Below are positions 9,269 to 16,659 of a stretch of 64,000 nucleotides of DNA, one piece after another (position 1 is the first letter of the stretch; each line of letters begins with the position of its first letter). This DNA comes from Butyricicoccus faecihominis (GTDB taxonomy: Bacteria > Bacillota > Clostridia > Oscillospirales > Butyricicoccaceae). The stretch is taken from assembly GCF_024462775.1 (NCBI RefSeq), contig NZ_JANGCE010000016.1, forward strand, positions 1 to 64,000, read 5' to 3'. Both the position numbers and the translations under genes were made by a program. The notes under the pieces are model-generated. The model ran no database searches and was not told the DNA's origin. It saw only the letters and a list, made by a program, of their open reading frames with translations.

Positions 9269-10062
9269 ACCGCGAAAAATACCGCGCCGCCCTGAACGCC
9301 ACAGAGCTGAGGGAGGACTTTCGTAAGGAAACCATTGAGAAGCTCACACGTGTGACAGGCGGGCGAACGGAAAAGGAGATCGAATTGATGAAAACCAGAC
9401 GTTCTTTAAAGCATACCATCGCGGCCACCGCGGCGGCGGCCGCCCTAATCGTTTCGGCAGCGGCGGCGGCGACGCTGCTCAGTCCGAATCAGGTAGCGGG
9501 GGAGCTGTCCGATTCCACGCTGCAATCGGCCTTTGATAGCGTGGGCGCGACCCGGATCGACCAAAGCGTGCAATCAGAAGGATATACCTTTACGCTTGCC
9601 GGCATGGTGAGCGGCGCGGGACTATCGGATTATGCACAGGAAGTGGACGAGGAGCGCACGTATGTGGTCGCCTCGATCGCGCGTACGGACGGCGCGGCGA
9701 TGGGCGATCCTGCAAATAATCTGAACACGGTATTCACGCCGCTGGTCTCGGGCTATTTACCGTGGCAGGTCAACGCATGGACGCTGGGCGGCTCCGCCGC
9801 GTCCTTTACAAAGGACGGCGTGGCGTATTATCTGTTTGACTGCGCAAATCTGGAGGTTTTTGCCGACCACACCGTGTATCTGGCCGCATATGAGGGTGAT
9901 GCGCCCTCCAACAAGGAATTTCAAATGCATGAGGACGGGACCATTTCGTTCACAAACGATATCAAGGGCCCGCACGCCCTGTTCACGATCCCGCTGGACC
10001 CGGCCAAAGCCGACCCGGCGGCGGCCGAGCAAATGCTGCGCGAGATTGGACTCGTGGAATAA
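9265..10062 (+). CDS. Putative anti-sigma factor / membrane-anchored regulator
   Basis: The 265-residue product has a short cytosolic N-terminal segment (about residues 1-48, MNREKYRAALNATELREDF), one membrane helix (about residues 52-70, alanine-rich) and a 190-residue external domain. The topology and the four-base overlap with the ECF sigma gene suggest an anti-sigma factor whose N-terminal peptide holds the sigma factor. There is no zinc-binding HxxxCxxC motif, so it is not a ZAS-type protein. The outer domain resembles the DUF4179-like ectodomains found in clostridial anti-sigma proteins, but I cannot confirm this. Confidence 0.7.
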   Translation: MNREKYRAALNATELREDFRKETIEKLTRVTGGRTEKEIELMKTRRSLKHTIAATAAAAALIVSAAAAATLLSPNQVAGELSDSTLQSAFDSVGATRIDQSVQSEGYTFTLAGMVSGAGLSDYAQEVDEERTYVVASIARTDGAAMGDPANNLNTVFTPLVSGYLPWQVNAWTLGGSAASFTKDGVAYYLFDCANLEVFADHTVYLAAYEGDAPSNKEFQMHEDGTISFTNDIKGPHALFTIPLDPAKADPAAAEQMLREIGLVE

Positions 10063-10072
10063 GCACGTGATA

Positions 10073-10116
10073 AAAAAAGCGCCTATTGCTTATTGGAAGC
10101 AATAGGCGCTTTTTTA
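10073..10116. terminator. Bidirectional intrinsic terminator
   Basis: A long stem, AAAAAGCGCCTATTGCT against AGCAATAGGCGCTTTTT, separates the convergent anti-sigma gene and cysS. It has runs of A on one side and T on the other, so it can terminate both transcripts. Confidence 0.9.
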
Positions 10117-10118
10117 TA

Positions 10119-11537
10119 TTATTCCCTCGTCCACTGCGTGCCTTGGCGGGTGTCCTTAATGGTAACGCCCATATCGGACAGTTCGCCGCGGATGCGGTCG
10201 GCTTCGGCAAAATCCTTATTTTTCTTTGCTTCCGCGCGCGCGGCGATCAGCGCTTCGATCTTCTCCGCGTCCGGGTCGGCGGCGGCGTCCTCGCGCTTTT
10301 GCGCAATGTTCAGTACGCCGGTCAGTTCCATAAACAGGGCGTGCGCGGCCTGCAAAAACGCGCGGGTGGCGTCCTGATGCGCGCCCGTGTAGGCGTTGAT
10401 CTCGCGCGTGAGCTCAAATACGGCGGAAAGCGCGTCGGCCGTGTTCAGGTCGTCGTCCATCGCGTCGATAAACTTTTGCTTGTAGGCGGAAAGCGCGGTC
10501 AGCTTTTCGGTTTCATCGGCGGTCATGGCGTCTCCGGCGGCTTTTTGGATGCGGAACTCCAAATTATTCCGCGCCTCGTACAGGCGGGCGAGCGAGGCCT
10601 TGTTCATATTCAGCGAATCGACCGAATAGTTCAGCGGCGTACGGTAGTGGGCGGAAAGCATGAACATGCGGATGGTCTCATAGCCAAATTCCTTCGCGGC
10701 GTCGCGCACCATAAAGAAGTTGCCCTTGGATTTGGACATTTTCTCATTATCGATGGTCAGGAAGCCGTTGTGCAGCCAGTAGCGCGCAAAATCGCAGCCG
10801 TTGGCGCATTCGGACTGGGCGATCTCGTTTTCATGGTGCGGGAAGATCAGGTCAAGCCCGCCGGAGTGGATGTCGATCGTCGGGCCGAGGTACTTGGTCG
10901 CCATGGCCGAGCATTCGATATGCCAGCCCGGACGGCCCTTGGAGCCCCACGGCGTGTCCCACGCGGGCTCGCCGGGCTTGGCGGCCTTCCAGACCGCGAA
11001 ATCCATGGGGTCTTCCTTGGTTTCGCCAACCGAGATACGCGCGCCGGCCTGTAAGTCCTCCATCGGCTGGTGGCACAGCTTGCCGTAGCCGGGATCGGAT
11101 TTCACGCGGAAGTATACATCGCCGTTATCGGCCAGATAGGCGTGGCCGTTATCTAGCAGTTTCTGTACGATGTCGATGATCGCGTCCATGGTCTCGGTCG
11201 CGCGCGGGTGGTAGGTCGCGCGGCCAATGCCGAGGCCCTCCGCGTCGACGTAGTATTCCTTGATATACCGCTCCGCGATGGTGTTGAAATCAACGCCTTC
11301 CTCATTGGCCTTATTGATAACCTTGTCGTCGATATCGGTAAAATTCTGCACAAAATCCACCTTGTAGCCGCGGTATTCAAAATAGCGGCGCAGGATATCG
11401 AACACAATGAACGGTCTGGCGTTGCCGACATGGAAATAGTTGTACACCGTCGGTCCGCAGGAGTACATTTTAACCTCGCCCGGGGTAAGCGGCACAAACT
11501 CCTCCTTTTGGCGCGTCAGGGTATTGAATAGTTTCAT
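10119..11537 (-). CDS. cysS: Cysteinyl-tRNA synthetase
   Basis: Charges tRNA-Cys. The 472-residue class I synthetase has the HIGH-type motif YFHVGNARPF (about residues 35-44), zinc ligands including CGPTVYN near residue 27 and the SGGLDLIFPHHENEIAQSE block, and the signature loop KMSKSKGN. The C-terminal DALR-like domain ends in a short basic tail. AAGGAG precedes the ATG. Expression should be set by the T-box leader upstream (11587-11840). Confidence 0.97.
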   Translation of the reverse strand: MKLFNTLTRQKEEFVPLTPGEVKMYSCGPTVYNYFHVGNARPFIVFDILRRYFEYRGYKVDFVQNFTDIDDKVINKANEEGVDFNTIAERYIKEYYVDAEGLGIGRATYHPRATETMDAIIDIVQKLLDNGHAYLADNGDVYFRVKSDPGYGKLCHQPMEDLQAGARISVGETKEDPMDFAVWKAAKPGEPAWDTPWGSKGRPGWHIECSAMATKYLGPTIDIHSGGLDLIFPHHENEIAQSECANGCDFARYWLHNGFLTIDNEKMSKSKGNFFMVRDAAKEFGYETIRMFMLSAHYRTPLNYSVDSLNMNKASLARLYEARNNLEFRIQKAAGDAMTADETEKLTALSAYKQKFIDAMDDDLNTADALSAVFELTREINAYTGAHQDATRAFLQAAHALFMELTGVLNIAQKREDAAADPDAEKIEALIAARAEAKKNKDFAEADRIRGELSDMGVTIKDTRQGTQWTRE

Positions 11538-11586
11538 AGCAGTTCTCCTTACTTGATTCTTTATTTTATATCAATTTTTACAGTTT

Positions 11587-11840
11587 AATAAACATGCCGC
11601 CTCTCAAGGTTTCCCTTAAGAGGCGGCAAACATCCGTTTTCCGCGGTTCCACTCTAAGTTTCTCGCTTTTTGCCCGCTGTAACGGGCGAGACCCGCGGGG
11701 CATTGCCCCCGATGCTCGGGGACGCACGTTCGCCGTTCCCCCGCAGGGCCTTTGCAGCAAGACGGCCCCTCTCTGAAGCGGGCGAAAACGGGTACTCTTT
11801 CCCTTCTTCGCAACGATACGCTATTTTTTATTGTGAAACC
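11587..11840 (-). promoter_or_regulatory. T-box riboswitch leader for cysteine
   Basis: The minus-strand leader holds the conserved T-box sequence AGAGTGGAACCGCGG at 11641-11655, which includes the bases that pair with an uncharged tRNA acceptor end. Upstream is a Stem I region with AGAGTA and CAGAGAGG elements. On its 3' side lies GAACGTGCGTC, with TGC (a Cys codon) at 11724-11726, in the expected specifier loop. It is followed by a terminator (11596-11627). When uncharged tRNA-Cys binds, the antiterminator should form and cysS be transcribed. The specifier assignment is inferred from position and from the downstream gene. Confidence 0.9.
11596..11627 (-). terminator. cysS: Regulatory terminator of the cysS T-box
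   Basis: In the minus-strand transcript GCCGCCTCTTAAGG pairs with CCTTGAGAGGCGGC around a 4-nt loop, followed by a moderately U-rich stretch. It lies just 3' of the T-box sequence, where the mutually exclusive terminator and antiterminator of a T-box leader are expected. Confidence 0.85.
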
Positions 11841-11869
11841 AGTATAGCAAGCGCGAAGCGCAAAGTCAA
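11841..11869 (-). promoter_or_regulatory. Promoter of the cysS T-box transcript
   Basis: TTGACT, 17 bp, TATACT on the minus strand, five of six consensus bases in each box. The -35 box overlaps the last codons of the upstream GGDEF-EAL gene. Confidence 0.85.
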
Positions 11870-14800
11870 GTGCGCCCATTGCCGTTAGTAGGCAGGCCGC
11901 TTTGCGCGCTGATCGAACGGACGAGCCGCACGAGCTCCTCCGGCACCAAGGGCGGCTCGAACGCCGGGCGCGCAAGAAAATAGCCCTGCACATAATCCAC
12001 GCCCATGCGGATGACCGTTTCCAGCTCGGCCTTCGTTTCCACGCCCTCCGCCACCAGACGGATGCCGCGCTCACTGGCGTAGGAGATCAGGTTGCCGACG
12101 ATTTTTTGTTTATCGCGGTCGATATCGATATCGCGCACAAGCGACATATCGATCTTGACGTATTCTGGCGCGAGCGTCAGCAGCACATATTCGCTGTTGT
12201 ATCCGCTGCCGTAATCATCCAGCGCGAATGCGGCGTTCCAGCGCCGGTTCCAGCGGCGCTTTTCCTCCAACACGCCCTCGCGCACGCGCTCGTTTTCCGT
12301 GATCTCCACCACAAAGCGGGGCAGATAATCGGCAAAGCGCGTTTCAAACTGCTCGGAATCCTCCTGCGTGAGCAGTTGGTTGGGGATGGAGTTGATAAAG
12401 GCGCGCACGCCCGGCGCGATGCGCCCGTTTTCACAGTGCGAAACAAAGCTGCCCATGGCGCTGAACAGCGTCATGGATTCAATGCGGTTGAGCTGGCTTT
12501 CCTGCTGCGCGATCTCCAAAATGTCCTTGGGCATTTTCAGCGTTTCAAGGTCGGAGCGCATCAGCGCTTCATACGCAAAGATATCGCCGGTGCGGGTGCT
12601 GATAATCGGCTGCCAGTAATAAATCAAATGATCGCCGCCAAGCAGCAGGTTGAATTCCTCCCGGCACTTCTGCAGCCGGGTGGCCGAGCGGTAGGAAAGC
12701 ATGTCGAAATCATAAAGGTCGCCCTTGCCGTTGCGTTTTACCTCGTACATGGCAAAGTCGGCATATCGCACCAGCTCGGTAAAGTCGGTCGTGTTGCGCG
12801 GATACCAGGCGATGCCGCCCGACGCGCTGATCGGGAATTTACCGCCGTCCGGCAAGGGCACGCTCTGCGTATTCAGGTTTTGCTTGAGCGCGCGGATGAG
12901 GTTGCGGATCTTTTGCTCGGAATCATAGCCGTAGAAGAAAACGAACATTTCATCGCCCGACTGGCGGCAGACCAGCGTGCCGGGCGGCGCGGAATGGATT
13001 AGGCTGTCCGCCAGACAGCGGATGTACTTATCGCCGTAATCATGGCCGTAGGTATCGTTGATGAACTTGAGATTGTCCAGATCGACCATCAAAAGCGCGG
13101 CGATGCCGAGCGATTCCGGATGGAATGTGAACAAATCGTTCATGACGCGGTGGAACGCGCGGCGGCTGAGCAGCCCGGTCAGCAAATCGTGGTCGCGTTC
13201 ATGCTCCACCTTTTGCCGTTCCAGCGTGGCGGCGGTGATATCCTCGGCCAGACCGATGACGCGTTCCTCCGATTCAATGCAGCGCAGGCGCACATACACG
13301 CTGCGCGGCGTGCCCGGCATACAGAAAACGCTTTCCGTGGCGCCGTCCGACAAGGTTTCGTGCTGCTCGACATAATCGCGCAGCGAATCGAGCTTATCTC
13401 CAAATTCGTTGACGGAAAACGTGTGCGCGTCGATGTTCGGCAGGCCGAACACCATGAAGAAATCATCCGTCACGAAAAGCGCGCCGGTCTTTTTGTTGAC
13501 CTCAAACCCGCCGATGCGGATACTGGCCATTTCAAGGATCTTGGTGAATTTCAGCGAGGTTTCAAACACATCGTCGCTGAGCGACTCGATCTTGCTGGTC
13601 AGCAGGTCGATCTCCTTGATATGGGTCTTTTGAAAGCGAAGGGGCTTATCCTTCGCCGCGCGTTCCAGATCGCGCGTCAGCGTGGTGACGGGTTCGGAGA
13701 TCGCATAGCTGACCACGCAGACCACGGAAAGGCCCAAAACGAGCAGGATCACGCCGAGCGACAGCACGGTGCGCTGCACCGAACGGGAAAACTGGAAAAT
13801 ATGGTGGCTGTCCGCTATGCCGATCAAGGCCCAGCGCGTGCCGGAAAACGGCGCGTTGGAGTTATAAAGGGATAAGTACTGCACGGCCGCGTAAAGCTTT
13901 TCCGAATCGCTTTCCACACGGAACGTGTTGTTTTTGCTTTCGCCGTAAAGCGTGAGCGCGGCCGCCGCGCCGTTGACGCCTTGCGACTGGTAGGGGCCGC
14001 TCGCAAACACTGTGCGGAAATGCTCGCCGTCCTCGGTCACGGCCAGCAGATAAGAGCCGTTGGAACCGTCCAGCAGTTCGCGGTTGGGGATGACCTTGCT
14101 CAAATAGTCGAGCGTCAGCTCGATGCCGACGACCCCGTACAGGGTACCGTCCGCAAGGCGAAGCGGGACCGAATAGGAGATCGCGGAACGGCTGTCGTCC
14201 GGCAGGCGGTAGGCTTCGCTCCAATAGCCAAGATCGGACCAGCCAAGCTCCGGGTGGGAAACGGCGGTGCGGTAGGGCAGGTAAAACAGGTCGTCGTATT
14301 TATTTTGCTGCTCAAAGGTGAATTTTGTTCGCCAATCGCTGTCCGTCGCGATACCGAGCTTGTCCACCAGCGCGGTCGGCGCGCGCTTGAGCAGCAGGTC
14401 GCGATTATCGTCCGAAGCGCTCGACACGGGGTCCAGATCGCGCAGATACAGGCCGCATTTGTCCTGTACGTCGTCCTCCGAAAGGTCGTCTGTGTTTAAA
14501 ATCAGAAAAGCGCCCGTGACCGAGTTTTTGCGGATCACGCTGATCAGATCCTCCGCTACCGCGCCGAGCATGACGTTATAGCTGGCTTCATCCGTGCCGA
14601 TATGGGCAAGGTCTATCTGCTTGCCGTCCCGCAGCTGCTCTACCTTGCCGTTGATGGAATCAATGGTAAGGCCCAGATCGGTCCAGCCGGAGACCATTTC
14701 ATTTTCCAGATACCCCTTGCGGTTTTTGACCTGCTCGCCCAAAATATCGAGCGCGTTTTGGTCAAGCTGGCGCAGCACGCCCCCAAAGAAAAGCACGCTG

Positions 14801-14901
14801 ACCATGGCGACGATCAGAACGAGCAACAGGATACTGAGCGGGCGAAACAGCTTTTGCACAATCGAGCCGCTGCGCCGGACACGCTGTTTATGGTTGTTCA
14901 T
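11866..14901 (-). CDS. Membrane sensor with GGDEF and EAL domains
   Basis: A 1011-residue protein predicted to control cyclic di-GMP. It has a membrane helix at about residues 17-38, an external dCache-like sensor to about 372, a second helix at about 375-398, a HAMP/linker, a PAS-like domain (about 455-560), a GGDEF domain (about 570-730) and an EAL domain (about 745-990). The GGDEF signature is RQSGDEMFVFF, so its first and last positions are altered and cyclase activity is uncertain. The EAL domain keeps YEALMR, DDYGSGYNS, KIDMSL and VAEGVET, so it should be an active phosphodiesterase. It lies 36 bp after the solute-binding lipoprotein gene in the same transcript. Confidence 0.92.
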   Translation of the reverse strand: MNNHKQRVRRSGSIVQKLFRPLSILLLVLIVAMVSVLFFGGVLRQLDQNALDILGEQVKNRKGYLENEMVSGWTDLGLTIDSINGKVEQLRDGKQIDLAHIGTDEASYNVMLGAVAEDLISVIRKNSVTGAFLILNTDDLSEDDVQDKCGLYLRDLDPVSSASDDNRDLLLKRAPTALVDKLGIATDSDWRTKFTFEQQNKYDDLFYLPYRTAVSHPELGWSDLGYWSEAYRLPDDSRSAISYSVPLRLADGTLYGVVGIELTLDYLSKVIPNRELLDGSNGSYLLAVTEDGEHFRTVFASGPYQSQGVNGAAAALTLYGESKNNTFRVESDSEKLYAAVQYLSLYNSNAPFSGTRWALIGIADSHHIFQFSRSVQRTVLSLGVILLVLGLSVVCVVSYAISEPVTTLTRDLERAAKDKPLRFQKTHIKEIDLLTSKIESLSDDVFETSLKFTKILEMASIRIGGFEVNKKTGALFVTDDFFMVFGLPNIDAHTFSVNEFGDKLDSLRDYVEQHETLSDGATESVFCMPGTPRSVYVRLRCIESEERVIGLAEDITAATLERQKVEHERDHDLLTGLLSRRAFHRVMNDLFTFHPESLGIAALLMVDLDNLKFINDTYGHDYGDKYIRCLADSLIHSAPPGTLVCRQSGDEMFVFFYGYDSEQKIRNLIRALKQNLNTQSVPLPDGGKFPISASGGIAWYPRNTTDFTELVRYADFAMYEVKRNGKGDLYDFDMLSYRSATRLQKCREEFNLLLGGDHLIYYWQPIISTRTGDIFAYEALMRSDLETLKMPKDILEIAQQESQLNRIESMTLFSAMGSFVSHCENGRIAPGVRAFINSIPNQLLTQEDSEQFETRFADYLPRFVVEITENERVREGVLEEKRRWNRRWNAAFALDDYGSGYNSEYVLLTLAPEYVKIDMSLVRDIDIDRDKQKIVGNLISYASERGIRLVAEGVETKAELETVIRMGVDYVQGYFLARPAFEPPLVPEELVRLVRSISAQSGLPTNGNGRT

Positions 14902-14937
14902 GGGAGCTGTCTCACCTGTCTTTCCCGGGGAAATACG

Positions 14938-16389
14938 TTATTGCACCAACGCTTCCAGCTCGGTTTTGGTGGCCTGATACCATTCTTCAAAGCGTTCATC
15001 CGTGGTAAAGCGGGCGGCGGCCTGCGCGCGCGGCGTACCCGCGTCCACCAGCTTTTGTACCTCGGCGGCGTCGGCCGCGGCGGCGTCCGTTATGGCGTAT
15101 TCCAGTACATTGCGCGCTTCGGTGCCGTTTGCAAATGCCTTGGGGGTATATAGCTTATTTCCGTTTACCGTGTCGATCGCGACCGATACGATGCGGTCGA
15201 CGATATCGCCGTCGCTTGTCGCACCCTGTTCGCGTATGTATTCGATGTCGTTTGCTTCCTTTTTGACCGGCAAATAGCCGGATTCGATCGAAAATTTACT
15301 GTTTCGCTGTTTATCGGTAAACCACTTGAGGAAAAGGACGGAGGCGTATTCCTCGCTCTCCTCCGCCTGCGTGACGACCATGCCCGCGCCCTGCTGCACC
15401 GCGGTGGGCTGTCCGCCCTCGAACTGCGGCGCGGGGAGCACCTCTACCTCGATCGGATACTGGTGATCGTCGTCTATGATGACGCTGCTGGGGAAAAAGG
15501 TCGCGCCGGAGGACGAACCCACAAACGAAATGACCTTGCCGGTCTTGACGTCGTCCGAGCGGAAGCGTCCGTTTGCTGCGAAATAGCCGCGCACAAACGG
15601 CACGTAGTAGTTATCCCACAGCTTGCGCACGATGTCTTCGTCAAAATGCAGGGCGGGCTTGCCGTCCTTCTGCGCGAAGATCTCCATGCCGAGCTGTTCC
15701 GCGCCGATCAGGAAGTAGTTGGCGATCGCGTCGCGGCCGAAAAAGGCCTTGCCGTCGTCCGGCTTTTCGGTCTGGCTGTCGGTCCAGTTGTAATACTGCT
15801 CCGCCAGCTCGGTCACGCCCTCGATGGTCTCGCACTGGCTCAGTTCGGCGTCGGTGGCCTTGGCGAACGCGTCCCAATCGGTCTTGTTGAGCATGAAAAT
15901 TTCCGTGGATTTTGCAATCGGAAAAATCTTCAGGCTGTCGTCCGTGCTGAAACGCCCTTCCTCGATGTAGCCGTCCACATATTCGTTCAGCTCATCCTTG
16001 GTAAAATAGGGGTTCAGGTCGGCCGCGAGGCCAAGGCCGTCCACCGCGTAGGCGGTATCGGCGTAGGCCGCGAAAATATTGGGCATTTCGGCGGCGCCCA
16101 CCTTTTTATTGGCGGAATCCAGCACGCTCGTTTGCAGATCGACAACGGAACCAAGGCTGGACGCTTCGACGATAATGCCTTGGTCGAGCCCTTCGGTATG
16201 GTTGAATTCCGTCACCAGCTGGTCGAACGCTTCCTGTTGGGTGCCGTTATAATAGTGCCACACGGTAACGGTGACCGGATTGTTCGGATCGAGCCGCGCG
16301 GTTTTAACCTTGTCCTTGCCGCAGCCGCTCAGCAGCAGCCCCGCGCAAAGGAGCGCGGCCAAAGCCCGTATTTTAAAACGATGAGTCAT
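14938..16389 (-). CDS. Extracellular solute-binding lipoprotein (family 1)
   Basis: The 483-residue product has a lipoprotein signal with lipobox LLLSGC (Cys near residue 22) and a family 1 ABC-type binding-protein fold beginning VTVTVWHYYNGTQQEAFDQLVTEF. There are no ABC permease or ATPase genes nearby. It is followed directly by the GGDEF-EAL sensor gene, so it may act as the ligand-binding partner of that sensor and not in transport. The start MTHRFK is chosen because GAGGAGG lies six bases upstream; the ATG five codons earlier sits inside that ribosome binding site. Confidence 0.88.
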   Translation of the reverse strand: MTHRFKIRALAALLCAGLLLSGCGKDKVKTARLDPNNPVTVTVWHYYNGTQQEAFDQLVTEFNHTEGLDQGIIVEASSLGSVVDLQTSVLDSANKKVGAAEMPNIFAAYADTAYAVDGLGLAADLNPYFTKDELNEYVDGYIEEGRFSTDDSLKIFPIAKSTEIFMLNKTDWDAFAKATDAELSQCETIEGVTELAEQYYNWTDSQTEKPDDGKAFFGRDAIANYFLIGAEQLGMEIFAQKDGKPALHFDEDIVRKLWDNYYVPFVRGYFAANGRFRSDDVKTGKVISFVGSSSGATFFPSSVIIDDDHQYPIEVEVLPAPQFEGGQPTAVQQGAGMVVTQAEESEEYASVLFLKWFTDKQRNSKFSIESGYLPVKKEANDIEYIREQGATSDGDIVDRIVSVAIDTVNGNKLYTPKAFANGTEARNVLEYAITDAAAADAAEVQKLVDAGTPRAQAAARFTTDERFEEWYQATKTELEALVQ

Positions 16390-16601
16390 ACCCTTCCTCC
16401 TCAAGAATCACCGATGGCCTTAAGAATCGATGATGATATTTTTCGATCGAAACAAAGCCCCATTTCGATCGAGCATTCCGGTTTCGGAGCGCGCCTTTCA
16501 GGCACGCGTCGAAGCCGGTTTTTCGTCAAATTGAAGCTTTGCTTCAATTCCCCATTTAATGGCGCGCTCCGGCGCGGGAGTTCTCCAATTATAGATGATA
16601 C
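16390..16601 (-). promoter_or_regulatory. Long structured 5' leader, possible cis-regulatory RNA
   Basis: About 210 nt lie between the promoter and the lipoprotein start. The predicted RNA has a 10-bp perfect long-range stem (16561-16570 with 16486-16495, GGAGCGCGCC/GGCGCGCTCC). This encloses a 9-bp hairpin at 16529-16549 with an AAA loop. A separate 10-bp stem follows at 16443-16472 (TCGATCGAAA/TTTCGATCGA). I do not see the conserved cores of the cyclic di-GMP type I or II riboswitches, a T-box or other leaders I know. Its function is unassigned. Confidence 0.55.
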
Positions 16602-16607
16602 CTTATC

Positions 16608-16636
16608 ATTATAACATGCTCATGGGTGGTGGGCAA
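16608..16636 (-). promoter_or_regulatory. Promoter of the lipoprotein/GGDEF-EAL operon
   Basis: TTGCCC, 17 bp and a perfect TATAAT on the minus strand. Its position just after the mfd stop (16660) gives the lipoprotein operon its own start. Confidence 0.75.
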
Positions 16637-16659
16637 ATCTTTCCACGTGATTTTGGTTA

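Noticed and set aside
16390-16601. Cyclic di-GMP riboswitch
   Set aside because: The downstream genes made this attractive, but I could not find the conserved GEMM-I or type II core sequences in the leader.
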